NCBI GenBank assembly: GCA_038380435.1
Contig: JAWZYU010000017.1
Span: 25,481,283-25,545,282 of the forward strand
Direction of reading: 5' to 3'
Length of the DNA stretch: 64,000 nucleotides
Origin: Ryuthela nishihirai
Taxonomy: Eukaryota; Arthropoda; Arachnida; Araneae; Heptathelidae
Part shown: positions 9,418-20,430 of the stretch, one piece after another
Layout of the letters: every line of letters starts with the position of its first letter
How positions within the stretch are numbered: the stretch's first letter is position 1
Notes under the pieces: generated by a model
Databases searched by the model: none
Told to the model about the DNA's origin: nothing
Seen by the model: the letters and a program-made list of their open reading frames with translations, nothing else
Program-made: the position numbers and the translations under genes

Positions 9418-9790
9418 TCGCTCAAAAAGATATCCGAACACTATGGTTGATTACAGAATTCAGAAAAAATATCTGGCAACGATTTTTTTAGAAATTAGTG
9501 ATCTGGCAACCTTAGTGTCACGTGACACGAAGGTTGCCTAAAAAAATCGTTGCCAGATATTTTTTTCTGAATTCTGTAATCAATCCTAGAGTTCGGATAC
9601 TTTTTTTGAGCGACTGTAGGTGGTCATATTATTTTGATACTAGATCGTGTGGGCTCCCTCACGGAAATTTGAGCGTGTGCAGTTACCGTTCACAGCAAAC
9701 TGGAGCGTGTACAGTTGCTGCACACGCTCCAGATATTTTTCCTGAATTCTGTAATCAATCTTAGAGTTCGGATACTTTTTTTGAGCGACT
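9418..9790. mobile_element. Composite PAL1 + PAL2 element
   Basis: 9418-9616 is a PAL1 palindrome (centre TGTCACGTGACACGAAGG). It is followed by GGTGGTCATATTATTTTGAT, a stretch with repeated GAGCGTGTGCAGTTACCG hairpin sequence, and a closing half terminal repeat ending at 9790. The same order recurs at 27196-27649 and, inverted, at 50911-51415. Confidence 0.85.
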
Positions 9791-10092
9791 TGGTCCAGCG
9801 TTGAGATTTATCTACGTAAAACTCCCCGCATTGCCCACGGTCAGTAGGTGACACCAATGCGCATGGGTCATCCGTCGGATGGGACGTTAAGCCGTGGCCC
9901 CTTGTGCTGGAGAGCCTTATCCTGTGCACATTAAAGAACACGCTGGATGGCCTTCAAGTGAGGCTACCATCTGACAACTTCCAGTGGGTTCCCTCGGCCC
10001 CAACCTTCTCTGAGCCGTCGGGTCCCTTGTGACCTGGCCATTTAACCCACGGTGTGAAAAAAAAGTGCCGCTCAGAGGTAAAAACAACCCAG
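9791..10092 (+). mobile_element. SINE-A copy, head lost at the PAL boundary
   Basis: Starts at TGGTCCAGCGTTGAG, just after the B box, and ends AAAAACAACCC. Confidence 0.85.
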
Positions 10093-10870
10093 CTGTACAA
10101 TATTTTAATTTGAGACAATTGCCAAAAATGATCACGCCCCTGCCCTTTCCTTCCTCCCACCACCACGACCATTGAAACAAAAAATAAACCTCAGTTTCGC
10201 TATTGGCAGACAACCCCTCAGTGTCCATTCCTTGTTACAGTACGGTCAATTGCAGAGCAATAGGAATGCTTCAAACGTAAAAGAAATGCGTTTAAAATCT
10301 TTGAGAAAAAGACTCCTTCTGTGAAGTGATCCTTCAGAGAAATGGGAGCCCCCAAGAGCACATTCCAACCAACGGGACACAATCTTTAGATCTTCGTCTG
10401 TTCAACCTCCCATTTGAGGAGAGACAGCTGATCTTGCTTCTGCCAATACCCGATTCCAATCCCATGCTATTTCAACTACTCTTCTTCTTCCCCATCTTTG
10501 TCTTCTCTCACTCCTCTCGGTCACCCATCTCCCTCCTCCTCCTCCTCCAGCCGCATCCCCCTCCTTCCTATTCCATTTGCCTGTCTCGTACGAACCAAAA
10601 AACAACAACTCTGCCTCAAACCTAAAAAAAACTCAAAATAGAAAAAAAAAAAGGATGCTTCTGAAACAGTTCCCAACTCTTCTCTTTCTCTTCGAGAGGG
10701 ATGGTGGAAACTCCTCCCCCCTCTCCCAGGCCACCCTCCGCCTCCTCTTCAGAGGATGAGGGGAGAGCTCACAGACTGCATCTGTCATTCCCTTGCGGTG
10801 AAAGGAGCAAAAAGCTTTCCCTGCTTCTGACAGCAACCATCAGCCAGTGTGTTGTGGCGGCGTCCGAGCA
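10093..10870. other. Repeat-poor intergenic stretch with pyrimidine-rich segment
   Basis: No coding sequence recognised. 10464-10580 is rich in C and T (CTCCTCCTCCTCCTCCAG). The segment 10464-10525 recurs inverted at 11361-11422. Confidence 0.5.
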
Positions 10871-10884
10871 GTTGTCATGACAAC
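10871..10884. promoter_or_regulatory. X-box-like palindrome GTTGTCATGACAAC
   Basis: A perfect 14-bp palindrome of the form GTTG-Y-CATG-R-CAAC, close to the RFX consensus. A second imperfect half (GTTGCTATGACG) begins at 10903. The setting is repeat-free, with GC-rich flanks. Binding is inference. Confidence 0.4.
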
Positions 10885-11139
10885 CCAGACTGAGTGTGAC
10901 AGTTGCTATGACGATGGACCTGTCGCGTGGCGCCTCACCACATGTCCCGCGAAACGTGCAGTGGCCATTCTATGATGTCTCTTGCATACATGCGCAAACC
11001 CCAAGGCTGAATCACATTGCCAGTGAACATGTTTCTAAAGACTCTGGCCTTACAAGAAACAGAATTTTTTTTTTTGCCTTCTTCCTTACAGGAAAGCTCT
11101 CTCTCATAATTGCTGAAGAATAGCTTTCTTCTCACCGGT

Positions 11140-11753
11140 GGGTTGGGTTGTTTTACCTCTCAGTGGCACTTTTTTTTGCACACCATGGGCTAAATGGCCA
11201 GGTCACAAAAAAACCCAGGCTCAGAGAAGATTGGGGGAGGGGACCCATGGAACAGCTTCTGGGAGACAGACGCTGGATATCCTCCTGTCAAGGTCATCCA
11301 CTGCTCACTTTTTTTGCACACCATGGGCTAAATTGTTTGCCCATGGTTGCCACAGCTGTGGGTGACGGAGAGGAGTGAGAGCAGACAAAGAAGGGGAAGA
11401 AGAAGAGAAGTTGAAATAACATACCCTGTGCACGTTCTTTGGAAACACTCAGAGAAGGTTCGGGGAGGGGACCCACTGGAACAGCTGTTGGGAGACAGAT
11501 GGTAGCCTCCCGTCAAGGCCATCCAGCGTGTTCTTTAACGTGCACAGGGTATGGCTCTCCCTCACACGGAGCCACGGCTTAACGTCCCATCCGACGGACG
11601 GCGGCCTTTCCAAGCCCATCGGTATCCCCTACTGACCGTGGACAGGGCGAGGAATTTTGAGGAGATAAATCTCAACGCTGACCCAGCTGGGACTCGAACC
11701 TGGGAACTACAGATTACGAGCCTGGCGCGCTACCGACTGAGCCACCCCAGCCC
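11140..11753 (-). mobile_element. SINE-A, rearranged by internal filler DNA
   Basis: The tail-side part (11140-11312) and head-side part (11448-11753) are one insertion, flanked by related sequences ending ACCGGTG (11123-11139 and 11754-11767). Between them lie a repeated SINE tail bit (11310-11335) and an inverted copy of 10464-10525. Confidence 0.8.
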
Positions 11754-11929
11754 CTTTCTTACCGGTGACCTAGCTATTAAGGAGGATCAGCCGATTCGGT
11801 TGAACAGTGTGAGTATACTGGCTTTTCGCATTGTTTAGTCTTTTGAATCGATAAAAAATATTTGAAACTATTTTCCATTTCTTCTCTTTGGGAACACTGA
11901 AGAGCAAATGTTATGTGCTTTTGGGAGAT

Positions 11930-12318
11930 GGGCGTTGATGCAGTCGGTAGCGCCCTAGGCTCGTAATCTGAAGTTTCCATGTTCCAGTCTCACATGTGCC
12001 AGCGTCGAACATTATCTACGTTAACTCACAGCTTGCACTCGGTGAGAAAGTGGAAATCAATGTATAAAAATATTGTCTTGGAAAGGCCGCCGTCCATCGG
12101 ATGGGACGTTAAACCGTGGCTCCTTGTGCGGGAGAGCCATACCCTGTGCACGTTAAAGAACACGCTGGATGGCCTTGACGGGAGGCTACCATCTGTCTCC
12201 CAACAGCTGTTCCAGTGGGTCCCCTTCCCCAACCTTCGCTGAGCCTTCGGGGTCTTTGTGACCTGGCCGTTTCACATATGGTGTGCAAAAAAGTGCCGCT
12301 TAGAGGTAAAACTACCTA
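11930..12318 (+). mobile_element. SINE-A copy
   Basis: Head diverged (GATGCAGTCGGTAGCGCCC), body with a local substitution near 12055-12075, tail AAACTACCTAACCC. Confidence 0.85.
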
Positions 12319-12324
12319 ACCCAA

Positions 12325-12512
12325 ACCATACCCTGTGCACGTTAAAGAACACGCTGGATGGCCTTGACGGGAGGCTACCATCTGTCTCCTAGCAGCTGTT
12401 CCAGTGGGTCCCCTCCCCCAACCTTCTCTGAGACTTCAGGGTTCTTGTGACCTGGCCATTTAGCCCATTGTGAGTAAAAAAAGTCTCGCTCAGAGGTAAA
12501 ACGCACTCACTC
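12325..12512 (+). mobile_element. SINE-A 3' half in tandem with the preceding copy
   Basis: Starts at CCATACCCTGTGCACG, with no head, directly after the previous tail. Probably a partial dimer. Confidence 0.8.
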
Positions 12513-13217
12513 AGAACAACCTAAACGATTAGGCCTAGTCAGGTCATTATGGTTATTTGAAACTATGAGATACCATTTATAGCTTTCAAAATTAATATAA
12601 CCATATTCAGTAATGACATGGATGACGTTTCCAACCCTAACAACTTTCCATTGAATTCTCCACTGCTAACAGTTAAAAGAGTTGGATTGCAATTATTGCG
12701 CCCGCAATAAAGTGCCACTGGTTGTCCGAACAAACCTGATCATTCACACAAAATACTCCAACTGACCGAAAGTTTCCGAACAGCTTCGTTAGTATGTCGT
12801 AATACTTCGTGTGTCGCAGCCTCGATGACAGGAGAGTGATTCTGTTTGTCAACCGAATTACCAGCACTTGAAAGGAACGACATTGAGGCTCCAGCGGTGC
12901 CCCTTTCATCAACAGTCATAAATAATTGTGGCTTGGGAATTGCTCCACTAGACTGCAATTGAATCAAAATGGCTGCTGCAAGTGCCTTTCGTTCACCTTT
13001 TGACCTTATCCGCTCGTGTTTCGTCTCGTGGATGACTGACTTTTCGATGATCACAAGATGAATAACGGTTGCGAGAAGCAGACGCTTTCGCAGTCATTTT
13101 TGTGCAGTAACGTGAGTGGTTCGTCTGCATTGAACTGAAGGAATGAGGCGGTCACGGTTTCAATTATTACTGTCGCTCACGCCGGGTTGTTAGAACTGCA
13201 GACTCTGGTAAAGTCCA
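12513..13217. other. Intergenic; possible decayed coding sequence on the minus strand
   Basis: A 104-codon minus frame at 12740-13054 (MIIEKSVIHETKHERIRSKG) could be a decayed transposase-like piece, but no domain was recognised. Nothing else was seen. Confidence 0.3.
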
Positions 13218-13275
13218 GGCATATGTAACTGGCGTACCCCTTATATAGGTAGATTAAACTATACTTATCGTATAT
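13218..13275 (-). mobile_element. hAT MITE fragment
   Basis: TATGTAACTGGCGTACCCCT and following bases match, inverted, the right part of the 13817-14015 element. Confidence 0.65.
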
Positions 13276-13629
13276 AATGTTTCAGCCTGAAGCTTTAACT
13301 TAAATGTATTTATAGACTCTAACGTTATTTATTGTGCTGATCATAAATATATCTTTTATAGTAATGGGTTTTGATTAGTGTAAAATTTGAATTGTTAGTT
13401 TTTTAAAATATACAGAAATGCAGCTCCTCAATCGTTTATTTTAATCTTATATTATTAATTATAATTATTTCGGGGGTAAGATATGGGGTTACAAATGAAA
13501 AGAGCAGTTCATTTATTAAAGATAGAGAATATATCAAAATAATCAAAAGCAACACGATGCTTATTTTAAATTACTGCAGACTGATTAAAAAGATTTAAAT
13601 TAAAATTAAAAAAATTTATTTCTCACAAT

Positions 13630-13728
13630 TACAAACCTTCTACTATGGCATATAAACTGAGAGGCTCCTGTCAGACCTCTGTGGCAAGCAACTGCTTGAG
13701 GGGGTATTTATTTTTATTTATTTAATTA
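13630..13728 (+). mobile_element. SINE-B 3' fragment
   Basis: From ACCTTCTACTATGGCATATA to GGGGGTATTTATTTTTATTT. The tRNA-like head is absent. Confidence 0.8.
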
Positions 13729-13816
13729 CAAAAGATATTTGAAATTTAAATTATTTTGGGCCCGAGCCCGAACTCATCTGTAGTTCCCATTATTTAGGGG
13801 TTGAGTTATTCTAGGT

Positions 13817-14015
13817 CAGGGGTTCTCAATGTGGGGTATGCGGTAAAATTTTTTAGGGTATACCGTGAGAGCTCAAAAGTCGTTAGATCTAGTAACAAAG
13901 TAAAAATAACTATTAGTATACTATAACTATAGTTTAATCTACCTATACAAGGGGTACGCCAGTTACATACACATTTCCAGGGGGTACGTGAAGCATAAAA
14001 GGTTGAGAACCACTG
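13817..14015 (+). mobile_element. Non-autonomous hAT element
   Basis: Inverted ends CAGGGGTTCTCAA and TTGAGAACCACTG, flanked by imperfect 8-bp duplications (TTCTAGGT and CTCTAGGC, 6 of 8 alike). About 200 bp with no transposase. Confidence 0.85.
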
Positions 14016-14024
14016 CTCTAGGCA

Positions 14025-14263
14025 ACACTTTTCCCTATATGAGTTACGTTGGCCAAGTCACAAGAACCCCAAGTTAGGTAGGAAAGGGAAGATCTACTGG
14101 AAACTTGTTAGAAGTTGTTAATACCTCTGGGTGGCACTTTTTTTTTCATACAATGGGCTCCATGCTAAATTGTTGTCTCCCCTTTCTCAACGATCCCCTC
14201 TCTCCTTGTGACCTGGCCATTTAGACTGTTGTGTATTAAAAAGTGCCGTTCAGAGATAAATCT
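14025..14263. mobile_element. SINE-A fragments in opposite orientations
   Basis: 14025-14162 holds minus-strand pieces (GGCACTTTTTTTTTCATACA); 14190-14263 holds a plus-strand tail (CTTGTGACCTGGCCATTTAG). Confidence 0.6.
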
Positions 14264-14264
14264 G

Positions 14265-14393
14265 GCAAGGTTGCCAGATCACTAATTTCTTAAAAAAACG
14301 TTGCCAGATCATGAATTTCTAAAAAAAGTTTCCAGATATTTTTTCTGAATTCTGTAATCAACCATAGTGTTCGGATATTTTTTTGAGCGACTG
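14265..14393. mobile_element. PAL1 right part, inserted into a hAT copy
   Basis: CTGGCAAGGTTGCCAGATCA to the terminal repeat GAGCGACTG. The adjoining TACCCCTTGTAC is hAT sequence whose own end is missing on this side. Confidence 0.8.
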
Positions 14394-14608
14394 TACCCCT
14401 TGTACAGATAGAAGAAACTATAGTTATAGTATAACAATGGGAATAAAATAAAACATATATACACACACATTTTGTATTCATAAATTACATATATCGATAA
14501 ACACAAAAAATGACATATTTGCACAGCAGTGTTGCCAACTTAGCGACTTTGTTACTAGATCTAGCGACTTTTGAGCTCTCACGGCCTACCCCACGTTAAG
14601 AACCCCTG
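14394..14608 (-). mobile_element. hAT MITE, second copy
   Basis: Inverted relative to 13817-14015. Ends CGTTAAGAACCCCTG at 14608 and carries the shared CTAGCGACTTTTGAGCTCTC. An AT/CA-rich stretch near 14450-14530 is absent from the other copy. Confidence 0.75.
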
Positions 14609-15180
14609 CTCTATGGTATGAAAGAAGCAATTGTGGTTACCGCTTAAGAGTAAGTGGAAAAGTTAAATAACCGAATAGTTCAATGGAAGAGCGCGAGAGA
14701 GTCATCCTAGGTTCGTTGTTCCATATCATCTCTTACTTTAACCCCCCCCCCCCTCATCGACCCCCTCGAGACTCAGTTTCTTTCTTAACGATCCCCTCGA
14801 GTGGCTCGTGTCCAAATGCTCTCTTTTGCCAATGCGAGCAACAGTTTCACGGCTGGAGAGCGATCTCTTTCCTCTGGTGGCAGTGCCAAAACCTCGACGT
14901 TTGCCATTCTCTCACATATGAGACGGACGACTGTCCCCCCCCCCCCCCCGATCCAGCATCTTCAGTTGATGCACACACAGAAATAGGTGAATAGGACGAT
15001 GAACAGTTATTTTTACTTTAACACGCGCCCTCTACTTTAATCTTCGATGCATTATCATTTTTGCAATCTTTTCAGTTGTTGGCGGATGCGGAGATAGGGT
15101 GGGTATAAAAATTGAAATCTTTTTCTTCCCTCAGATAGATTATTAATTACTACATTAGAGCACAACTTGATAATTAAAGT
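14609..15180. other. Intergenic with two long C runs
   Basis: No gene recognised. C runs at about 14741-14753 and 14936-14950 flank a moderately GC-rich piece (14760-14940). Confidence 0.5.
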
Positions 15181-15192
15181 GAAAAGTGACGA

Positions 15193-15596
15193 GTTGGGTT
15201 GTTTTACCTCTGAGCAGCACTTTTTTGCACACCATGGGCTAAATGGCCAGGTCACAGGGACCCCGAAGGCTTAGAGAAGGTTGGGGGAGGGGACCCACTG
15301 GAACAGCTGTTGGGAGACAGATGGTAGCCTCCCGTCAAGGCCATCCAGCGTGTTCTTTAACGTGCAAAGGGTATGGCTCTCCCTCACACGGAGTCACGGC
15401 TTAACGTCCCATCGACGGACACTGGCCTTTCCAAGCCCATCGGCGTCCCCTACCGACCGTGGGCAGGGCGGGAAATTTTGCGGAGATAAATCTCAACGCT
15501 GACCCAGCTGGGACTCCAACCTGGGAACTGTAGATTATGAGCTTAGCGCGCTACCGACTGAACCATCCCCGCCCTGAATCCCTCAACCTCAAACCC
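15193..15596 (-). mobile_element. SINE-A with 12-bp target duplication and extra 5' bases
   Basis: Flanked by GAAAAGTGACGA at 15181-15192 and 15597-15608. About 20 bp beyond the usual head start (15577-15596) lies inside the duplication and so came in with the insertion. Confidence 0.92.
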
Positions 15597-15731
15597 GAAA
15601 AGTGACGACATAATAAGTCTTTTGAAACAATATTTCCCAAAACATGTACAAAATTCCAATGCGTTACTGGCAATTTGCCATACCGAAATCAAATTTCCTA
15701 AAGGTATTTATTTATGTGTCAACTTAAGAAT

Positions 15732-15930
15732 AAAAAAATAATAATAAATCTCCCCTCAAGCAGCTGCTTGCCACAGAGGTCTGACAGGCGCCTGTCAGTT
15801 TATATGCCATAGATAGGTCTGAGAGGATGGCAGGATCTCAGCAGAAAAACAACACATACAACCATGCTTTTCCCGGGGCTCAAATCCAGGTCCTTTAGAT
15901 CAATAGCCAATTGCACTAACCACACGGCAA
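15732..15930 (-). mobile_element. SINE-B, near full length
   Basis: From AATAATAAATCTCCCCTCAA through CTGACAGGCGCCTGTCAG to the tRNA-like head with GGGGCTCAAATCCAGGTCC. Confidence 0.85.
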
Positions 15931-15949
15931 CTAATATATATAGTTAATT

Positions 15950-16342
15950 GGGGTAGATTATTTTACCTCTGAGAGGCAATTTTGTTTTGTACACAATGAG
16001 CTAAATGGTCAGGTCACAAGAATCCCAAAGGGTTCAGACAAGATTGGGAGAGAGAAGGACTCACTGAACAGATGTTAAGCGACAGATGTAGTCCTCCAGT
16101 CAAAACCATTCAGCATGTTCTTTAAAGTGCACAGGGTATGGCTCTCCTGCCCATAGAACGCGGCTTAACGTCCCATCCGATGGACGGCGGTCTTTTCCAG
16201 CCCCGTCGATGTCCCCTTTCTCACCGAGGGCAGGGCAGGGATTAGGTAAGATAAATATCAACGCTGCTACAAGTGCGACTCGAACCTGGGAAATGCAGAT
16301 TACGAGTGTAATGCGCTGCTGACTGAGACAACCCCTCCCCCT
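15950..16342 (-). mobile_element. SINE-A copy, diverged
   Basis: Full span from ATTATTTTACCTCTGAGAGG to CTGACTGAGACAACCCC. Confidence 0.85.
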
Positions 16343-16420
16343 CCCCTATATAAATAGAGCAATATGCAGATTAAAGTGCGTGCGCTATTTCTCTGCATCT
16401 TGAATAATTAATTTAATAGC

Positions 16421-16625
16421 AGTGTGGCCGAATCGCTTAGCTGTTGATTTAAGGGAGCTGGGTTCGAGCCCCGGGTAAGGCATATGTTCGTGTTGTTTTT
16501 CTGCTGAGGTCCTGCCATCCTCACAGACCTTCTACTATGGCATATATAAACTGACAGGCTCCTGTCAGACCTCTGTGGCTAGCAGCTGCTTGAGGAGGTA
16601 TTTATTTTTATTATTATTATTTATT
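16421..16625 (+). mobile_element. SINE-B, full length
   Basis: tRNA-Ser-like head GTGGCCGAATCGCTTAGC with B box GGGTTCGAGCCCC, a body containing a CTGACAGGCTCCTGTCAG hairpin, and a TTTATT-type tail. Confidence 0.88.
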
Positions 16626-16629
16626 ATCT

Positions 16630-16840
16630 GAAAGAGGGGGAGACTTAGGACGTGGTGGGCAGTCGTCCGTGGTAGGCTTAGGACGTGGATGTCAAACAGG
16701 ACCATGTTAGAATTGGTATGCAGTGGACAGACACAGCAGATGTAGCTCAAGACAGATGTATTTGGGGAACTAAATATTACCGTCTGGTTGGACCTCCGTA
16801 GCCCTTGGTTGCTTGAGGATCATGATGATGATTTAAGCTT
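16630..16840 (+). pseudogene. LINE 3'-end fragment
   Basis: Encodes a decayed form of the same C-terminal segment as 34894-35217 and ends GGTTGGACCTCCGTAGCCC…GATGATGATG, the same 3' end and GAT-repeat tail. Same family, opposite strand. Confidence 0.7.
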
Positions 16841-17063
16841 ATAGTAATCGTCAATAGATAAAATAAATACTTTTTTTTCCACCCCATCTTTATTGGTATG
16901 TTTCTTTGCTTCCATTCTAGTTATTAACATTCCCAAGAGAAGGGCCACACGATCAAACTGAAGTCACCCCCTAGATTACGACCTGACGTCAAAGCTCATA
17001 TTTACATAGTCATTAATAATTCGGATGAAAGTATACTTAAGTATGAAATACTCTTAGGTAGCC

Positions 17064-18120
17064 CTTACCTTGCCCTAGGCGAGAAAGGAGACACCTATGG
17101 ACATAGAAAGGCCATCGTCCTTCACATGGTAAGTTAAGACGTGGCCCCATGTGCAGGAGAGCCATACTCTGCGCATGTTAAAGAACACACTGGATGGCCT
17201 TGATGGCAAGCTTCCATCTGTCTCCTAACAGTTGTTCAGTGGATCCCTGTGATGACACGTTCTCTCAGATCCTGGCTGACTGAGCCAGATGTCATGGCCA
17301 CTGGAGGACGATGATATTGCTACTTAATTCTCTTCACCCTCACTTTGATAAAATGACAGATTCGCGGGATTTTACGCCCGTAGCGCCTTATGCCTCAGAT
17401 TCGCTGTTTGAAAGATGAATGAAAATAGTCCAATTAATCCACGAGAGTTGTATAAGGACGACACAATTTATTTGCACTTTGTACAATCACGTGCTGGGGA
17501 TGCGCTCAACTCCGTAGGCCTTTGCTGCCTTTCTGTTGCAAACATTAATAATGAGATGGAGAATTGCACACTCTGCAAGTTCTCACTTTACAGACCTCAA
17601 ACTCGGCGAAAGGATAATCAACCTTTGCCTACACTGTGGTTCACTCTGAATCCACAAAACTGTAATCATATTCATCAAGAATCTCAATTCTCACTTGGAA
17701 TTGCACCCTCTCCTTAAGGGTCTCCTTCGAGTAAGACGGCGTCCTTTTGACGTGTGTCTAAAACGGCCTTCTCGCTCCACAGCTATGCACCCAACTGTTG
17801 TTTCAATCTCCCGCTCTAGCCACCTGCGCCGACCTTGCGCCCAAGGCTAGTCGTAAAAGGCCATAAAAGACTTTTGGAATCCGTCATCTCAATGCAAGCA
17901 GCCAACTTGATTTAGACCCGAAAACAAACAACATCAGTGAGTCACACCCACCCACCAGCACTCCAAAGAACACACTTAATACATAAAAATATCTACAAAA
18001 ACATAAATACAATAATAAATAAAAATAAATTAATTAGAGGGACATCACAATCCCCTTCCCCAACCTTCTCTGAACCCTAGGAGTCCTTGTGACCTAGCTA
18101 TTTAGCGCATTTCACGAACG
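17064..18120 (+). mobile_element. SINE-A copy interrupted by a solo LTR
   Basis: Left part 17064-17247 and right part 18050-18120 join cleanly at the ATCCC target duplication. Head missing. Confidence 0.85.
17248..18049 (+). mobile_element. Solo LTR, 802 bp, 5-bp target duplication ATCCC
   Basis: Ends TGTGATG and CATCACA form inverted termini; flanks ATCCC at 17243-17247 and 18050-18054. A related LTR lies at 42726-43571 with shared blocks such as CAGATTCGCGGGATTTTACG and CGGCGTCCTTTTGACG. The orientation of transcription was not established. The 100-codon frame inside (17415-17717) is not supported as coding. Confidence 0.88.
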
Positions 18121-18665
18121 AAACCCAATCCACTGTTAGAGAGTACTAAAGGCTTAAGACTAAAAACTTTATTCTCTTTGAAAACCAGCATCCCATATTT
18201 GTCAGAGGCCGAATCCCATCTCGAGTATGAAAGTGAAATGCTTTTCCATTTTCCCACCCACCTCATGAAACTAAATCCGACGATTTTCGGTTGCTTCAGA
18301 GGACTTTTGCTGACCTTGACGTACGGGATTCAAACGATCCTTCGCCCACGACTTCTTCCTCGAAGTTATTTTCCGTATCTAATAGCAACGCACGTGTCAT
18401 TTCCCGCCGTTCTCTCTGGAGCGTCTCTGGACTTGTCAGCAGCCCCACGTGGAGATCATTTAATTCTAACGGGCGGCAAAAGATGCTAAAAGAGATTTTT
18501 TCGTAATTTATGCGAAACTTAATAAGGGGCAATTAAACTATTTCCTCAGAAATTTTTACTAAGCCGGGAAGCGTTTGAAAAGTTTCATCTAAATCTTTTT
18601 TCCCTTCGAAGAGTTATATTTGCAGAGCACCGACAAAAAAAAATCCAATTTCTTATCACAGTCAT
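18121..18665. other. Intergenic
   Basis: No repeat family or coding sequence recognised. An 18296-18532 minus frame has no recognisable domain. Confidence 0.4.
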
Positions 18666-18681
18666 ATGTCCGACAGGATTG

Positions 18682-19045
18682 CGCGCCAGGCTCGTAATCT
18701 GTAGTTCCCAGGTTCGAGTCCCAGCTGGGTCAGCGTTGAGATTTATCTCCGCAAAATTCCCCGCCCTGCCCACAGTCAGTAGGGGACACCGATGGGCTTG
18801 GAAAGGCCGCCGTCCGTCGGATGGGACGTTAAGCCGTGGCCCCGTGTGCGGGAAGAGCCATACCCTGTGCACGTTAAAGAACACGCTGGATGGCCTTGAC
18901 AGGAGGCTACCATCTGTCTCCCAACAGCTGTTCCAGTGGGTCCCCTCCCCCAACCTTCTCTTAGCCTTCGGGGTCCATTGATCTGGCCATTTAGCCCATG
19001 GTATGCAAAAAAGTGCCGCTCAGAGGTAAAACAACCCAACCCAAC
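18682..19045 (+). mobile_element. SINE-A, 5'-truncated insertion with 11-bp target duplication
   Basis: Begins at CGCGCCAGGC, without the A box, yet is flanked by perfect CGACAGGATTG (18671-18681 and 19046-19056). The truncation therefore happened at insertion. Confidence 0.92.
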
Positions 19046-19457
19046 CGACAGGATTGAGCTGGTTTGGTTGATAGCCACCAGGTCACATGGACAACAGCTT
19101 TTGGGTAGGATGTTGGTTCTTGGTAATAGCGAAATAAACAACTGTTTTGAGAGGAAGAAGATTTTGTAATCATTTTCGTGTAGAAAAGAGTTTGTTTCGT
19201 TTGTGCTGAAGATTTACAGATTACCAGGTTACGGTTTCAACTTGCAATATTCGTCTGCACTGAAGCTTTGAAATCAGACGGTTGCGGATTCAACTTTAAA
19301 TATATAGTCGTGAATCCAATTTCTTATTAATCGGGTTTCTTTAATTTTAATATTTATTTTACTAGATCAATTATTTTTAACACGCAACAATAAGAATTTC
19401 CTTTACGAGAATTATTTATTTAAGCGTCTTATTAAAAAAGAGAGGAAGGCAACGGGA

Positions 19458-19700
19458 TCGATTATTTTACGTCTGAACTGCACTTTTGTGCCTATGATGG
19501 TCTCAATGCCAAAGTCACAAGGATCCAGAGGGATTAGAGTGAAGCGGATTAAGGGGATCAACTGGACAGCTATTAATAGACAGATGGAAGATTTCTCTCA
19601 AGACCATTTAGGGTTTGATTTTCACAGAGTACGGCCCTCTGTACAGGGATCACTGTTTGGCGTCCTAGACAGATATCTTTCTAAGCTCAGCATTTCCCCT
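19458..19700 (-). mobile_element. SINE-A fragment, strongly diverged
   Basis: ATTATTTTACGTCTGAACTG, then a degraded body; recognisable to about 19640. Confidence 0.55.
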
Positions 19701-19798
19701 TTTACTTTTTTCGGAAAAGATGTCCGTCGTAATTAAGACTTAAACTTGGTCCATCTGACCGAAACAATCACCAGTAAAGCTCGCTTCATGGTGGCATA

Positions 19799-20038
19799 AG
19801 AAAATAAATAAATACCTCCTGAAGCAGCTGCTTGCCACAGAGGTCTGATAGGAGCCTGTCAGTTTAATACGCCACAGTAGGTCTGAAAGAATGGCAGGAC
19901 CTCAGCAGAAAAACGACACACATATCCATGCCATACCCGGAGCTCGAACCCAGGTCTCTTAGATCAGTAGCCAAGCGCGTTAACTACTTCGCCATGAGAC
20001 GTCTAAAATAAATACCCCCTCCCTCAAGCAGCTTGGCC
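19799..20038 (-). mobile_element. SINE-B plus a partial second copy
   Basis: A full copy at 19799-19998 (AGCTCGAACCCAGGTCTCTT in the head), then a tail-only start of another at 20006-20038. Confidence 0.82.
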
Positions 20039-20318
20039 ATTATTAACAATCTTTTTTATTTTTCGTATTTTTTTATTTCAATTCGTTTCCTATTTTTTAT
20101 TGCTCTGCTTGACGATCCGTGATATGTTTAATATCCAGTTCGAACCTGCTGGATGGCGCCTATTTTTGGATTATCACTATTTTTCTCTATCCCATTTCAG
20201 GTTGTTAAATTTATCAGGAGTTGCTCCCTTCCTCCTCCTCCCCCCCCCCACTTTGCCAGCTGTATTCGGTTTAAGGCATGGCAATAGAATTAATTTCCCA
20301 CGATTTGCTGCCCCATTG

Positions 20319-20430
20319 AGTTGTTTGCATGTTGAATTTGAAACTGAGGAAGGCTACGAATTGGTAGATTACCTTTACTCAGTGAGCCACTCCCTCAAGA
20401 GTCATTTTCAAATTCAACATGCAAATAACT
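20319..20430. ncRNA. Stem-loop, 29-bp stem, about 54-nt loop
   Basis: The arms 20319-20347 and 20402-20430 are inverted copies (GTTTGCATGTTGAATTTGAA against TTCAAATTCAACATGCAAAT) with about two mismatches. This could be a small hairpin RNA or a remnant of an inverted repeat; no expression evidence exists. Confidence 0.3.

Noticed and set aside
12740..13054. 104-codon minus frame as a transposase
   Set aside because: Only a vague impression; no motif could be named.
17415..17717. 100-codon frame as a host gene
   Set aside because: Lies inside a solo LTR; the related copy at 42.9 kb does not keep the same frame intact.
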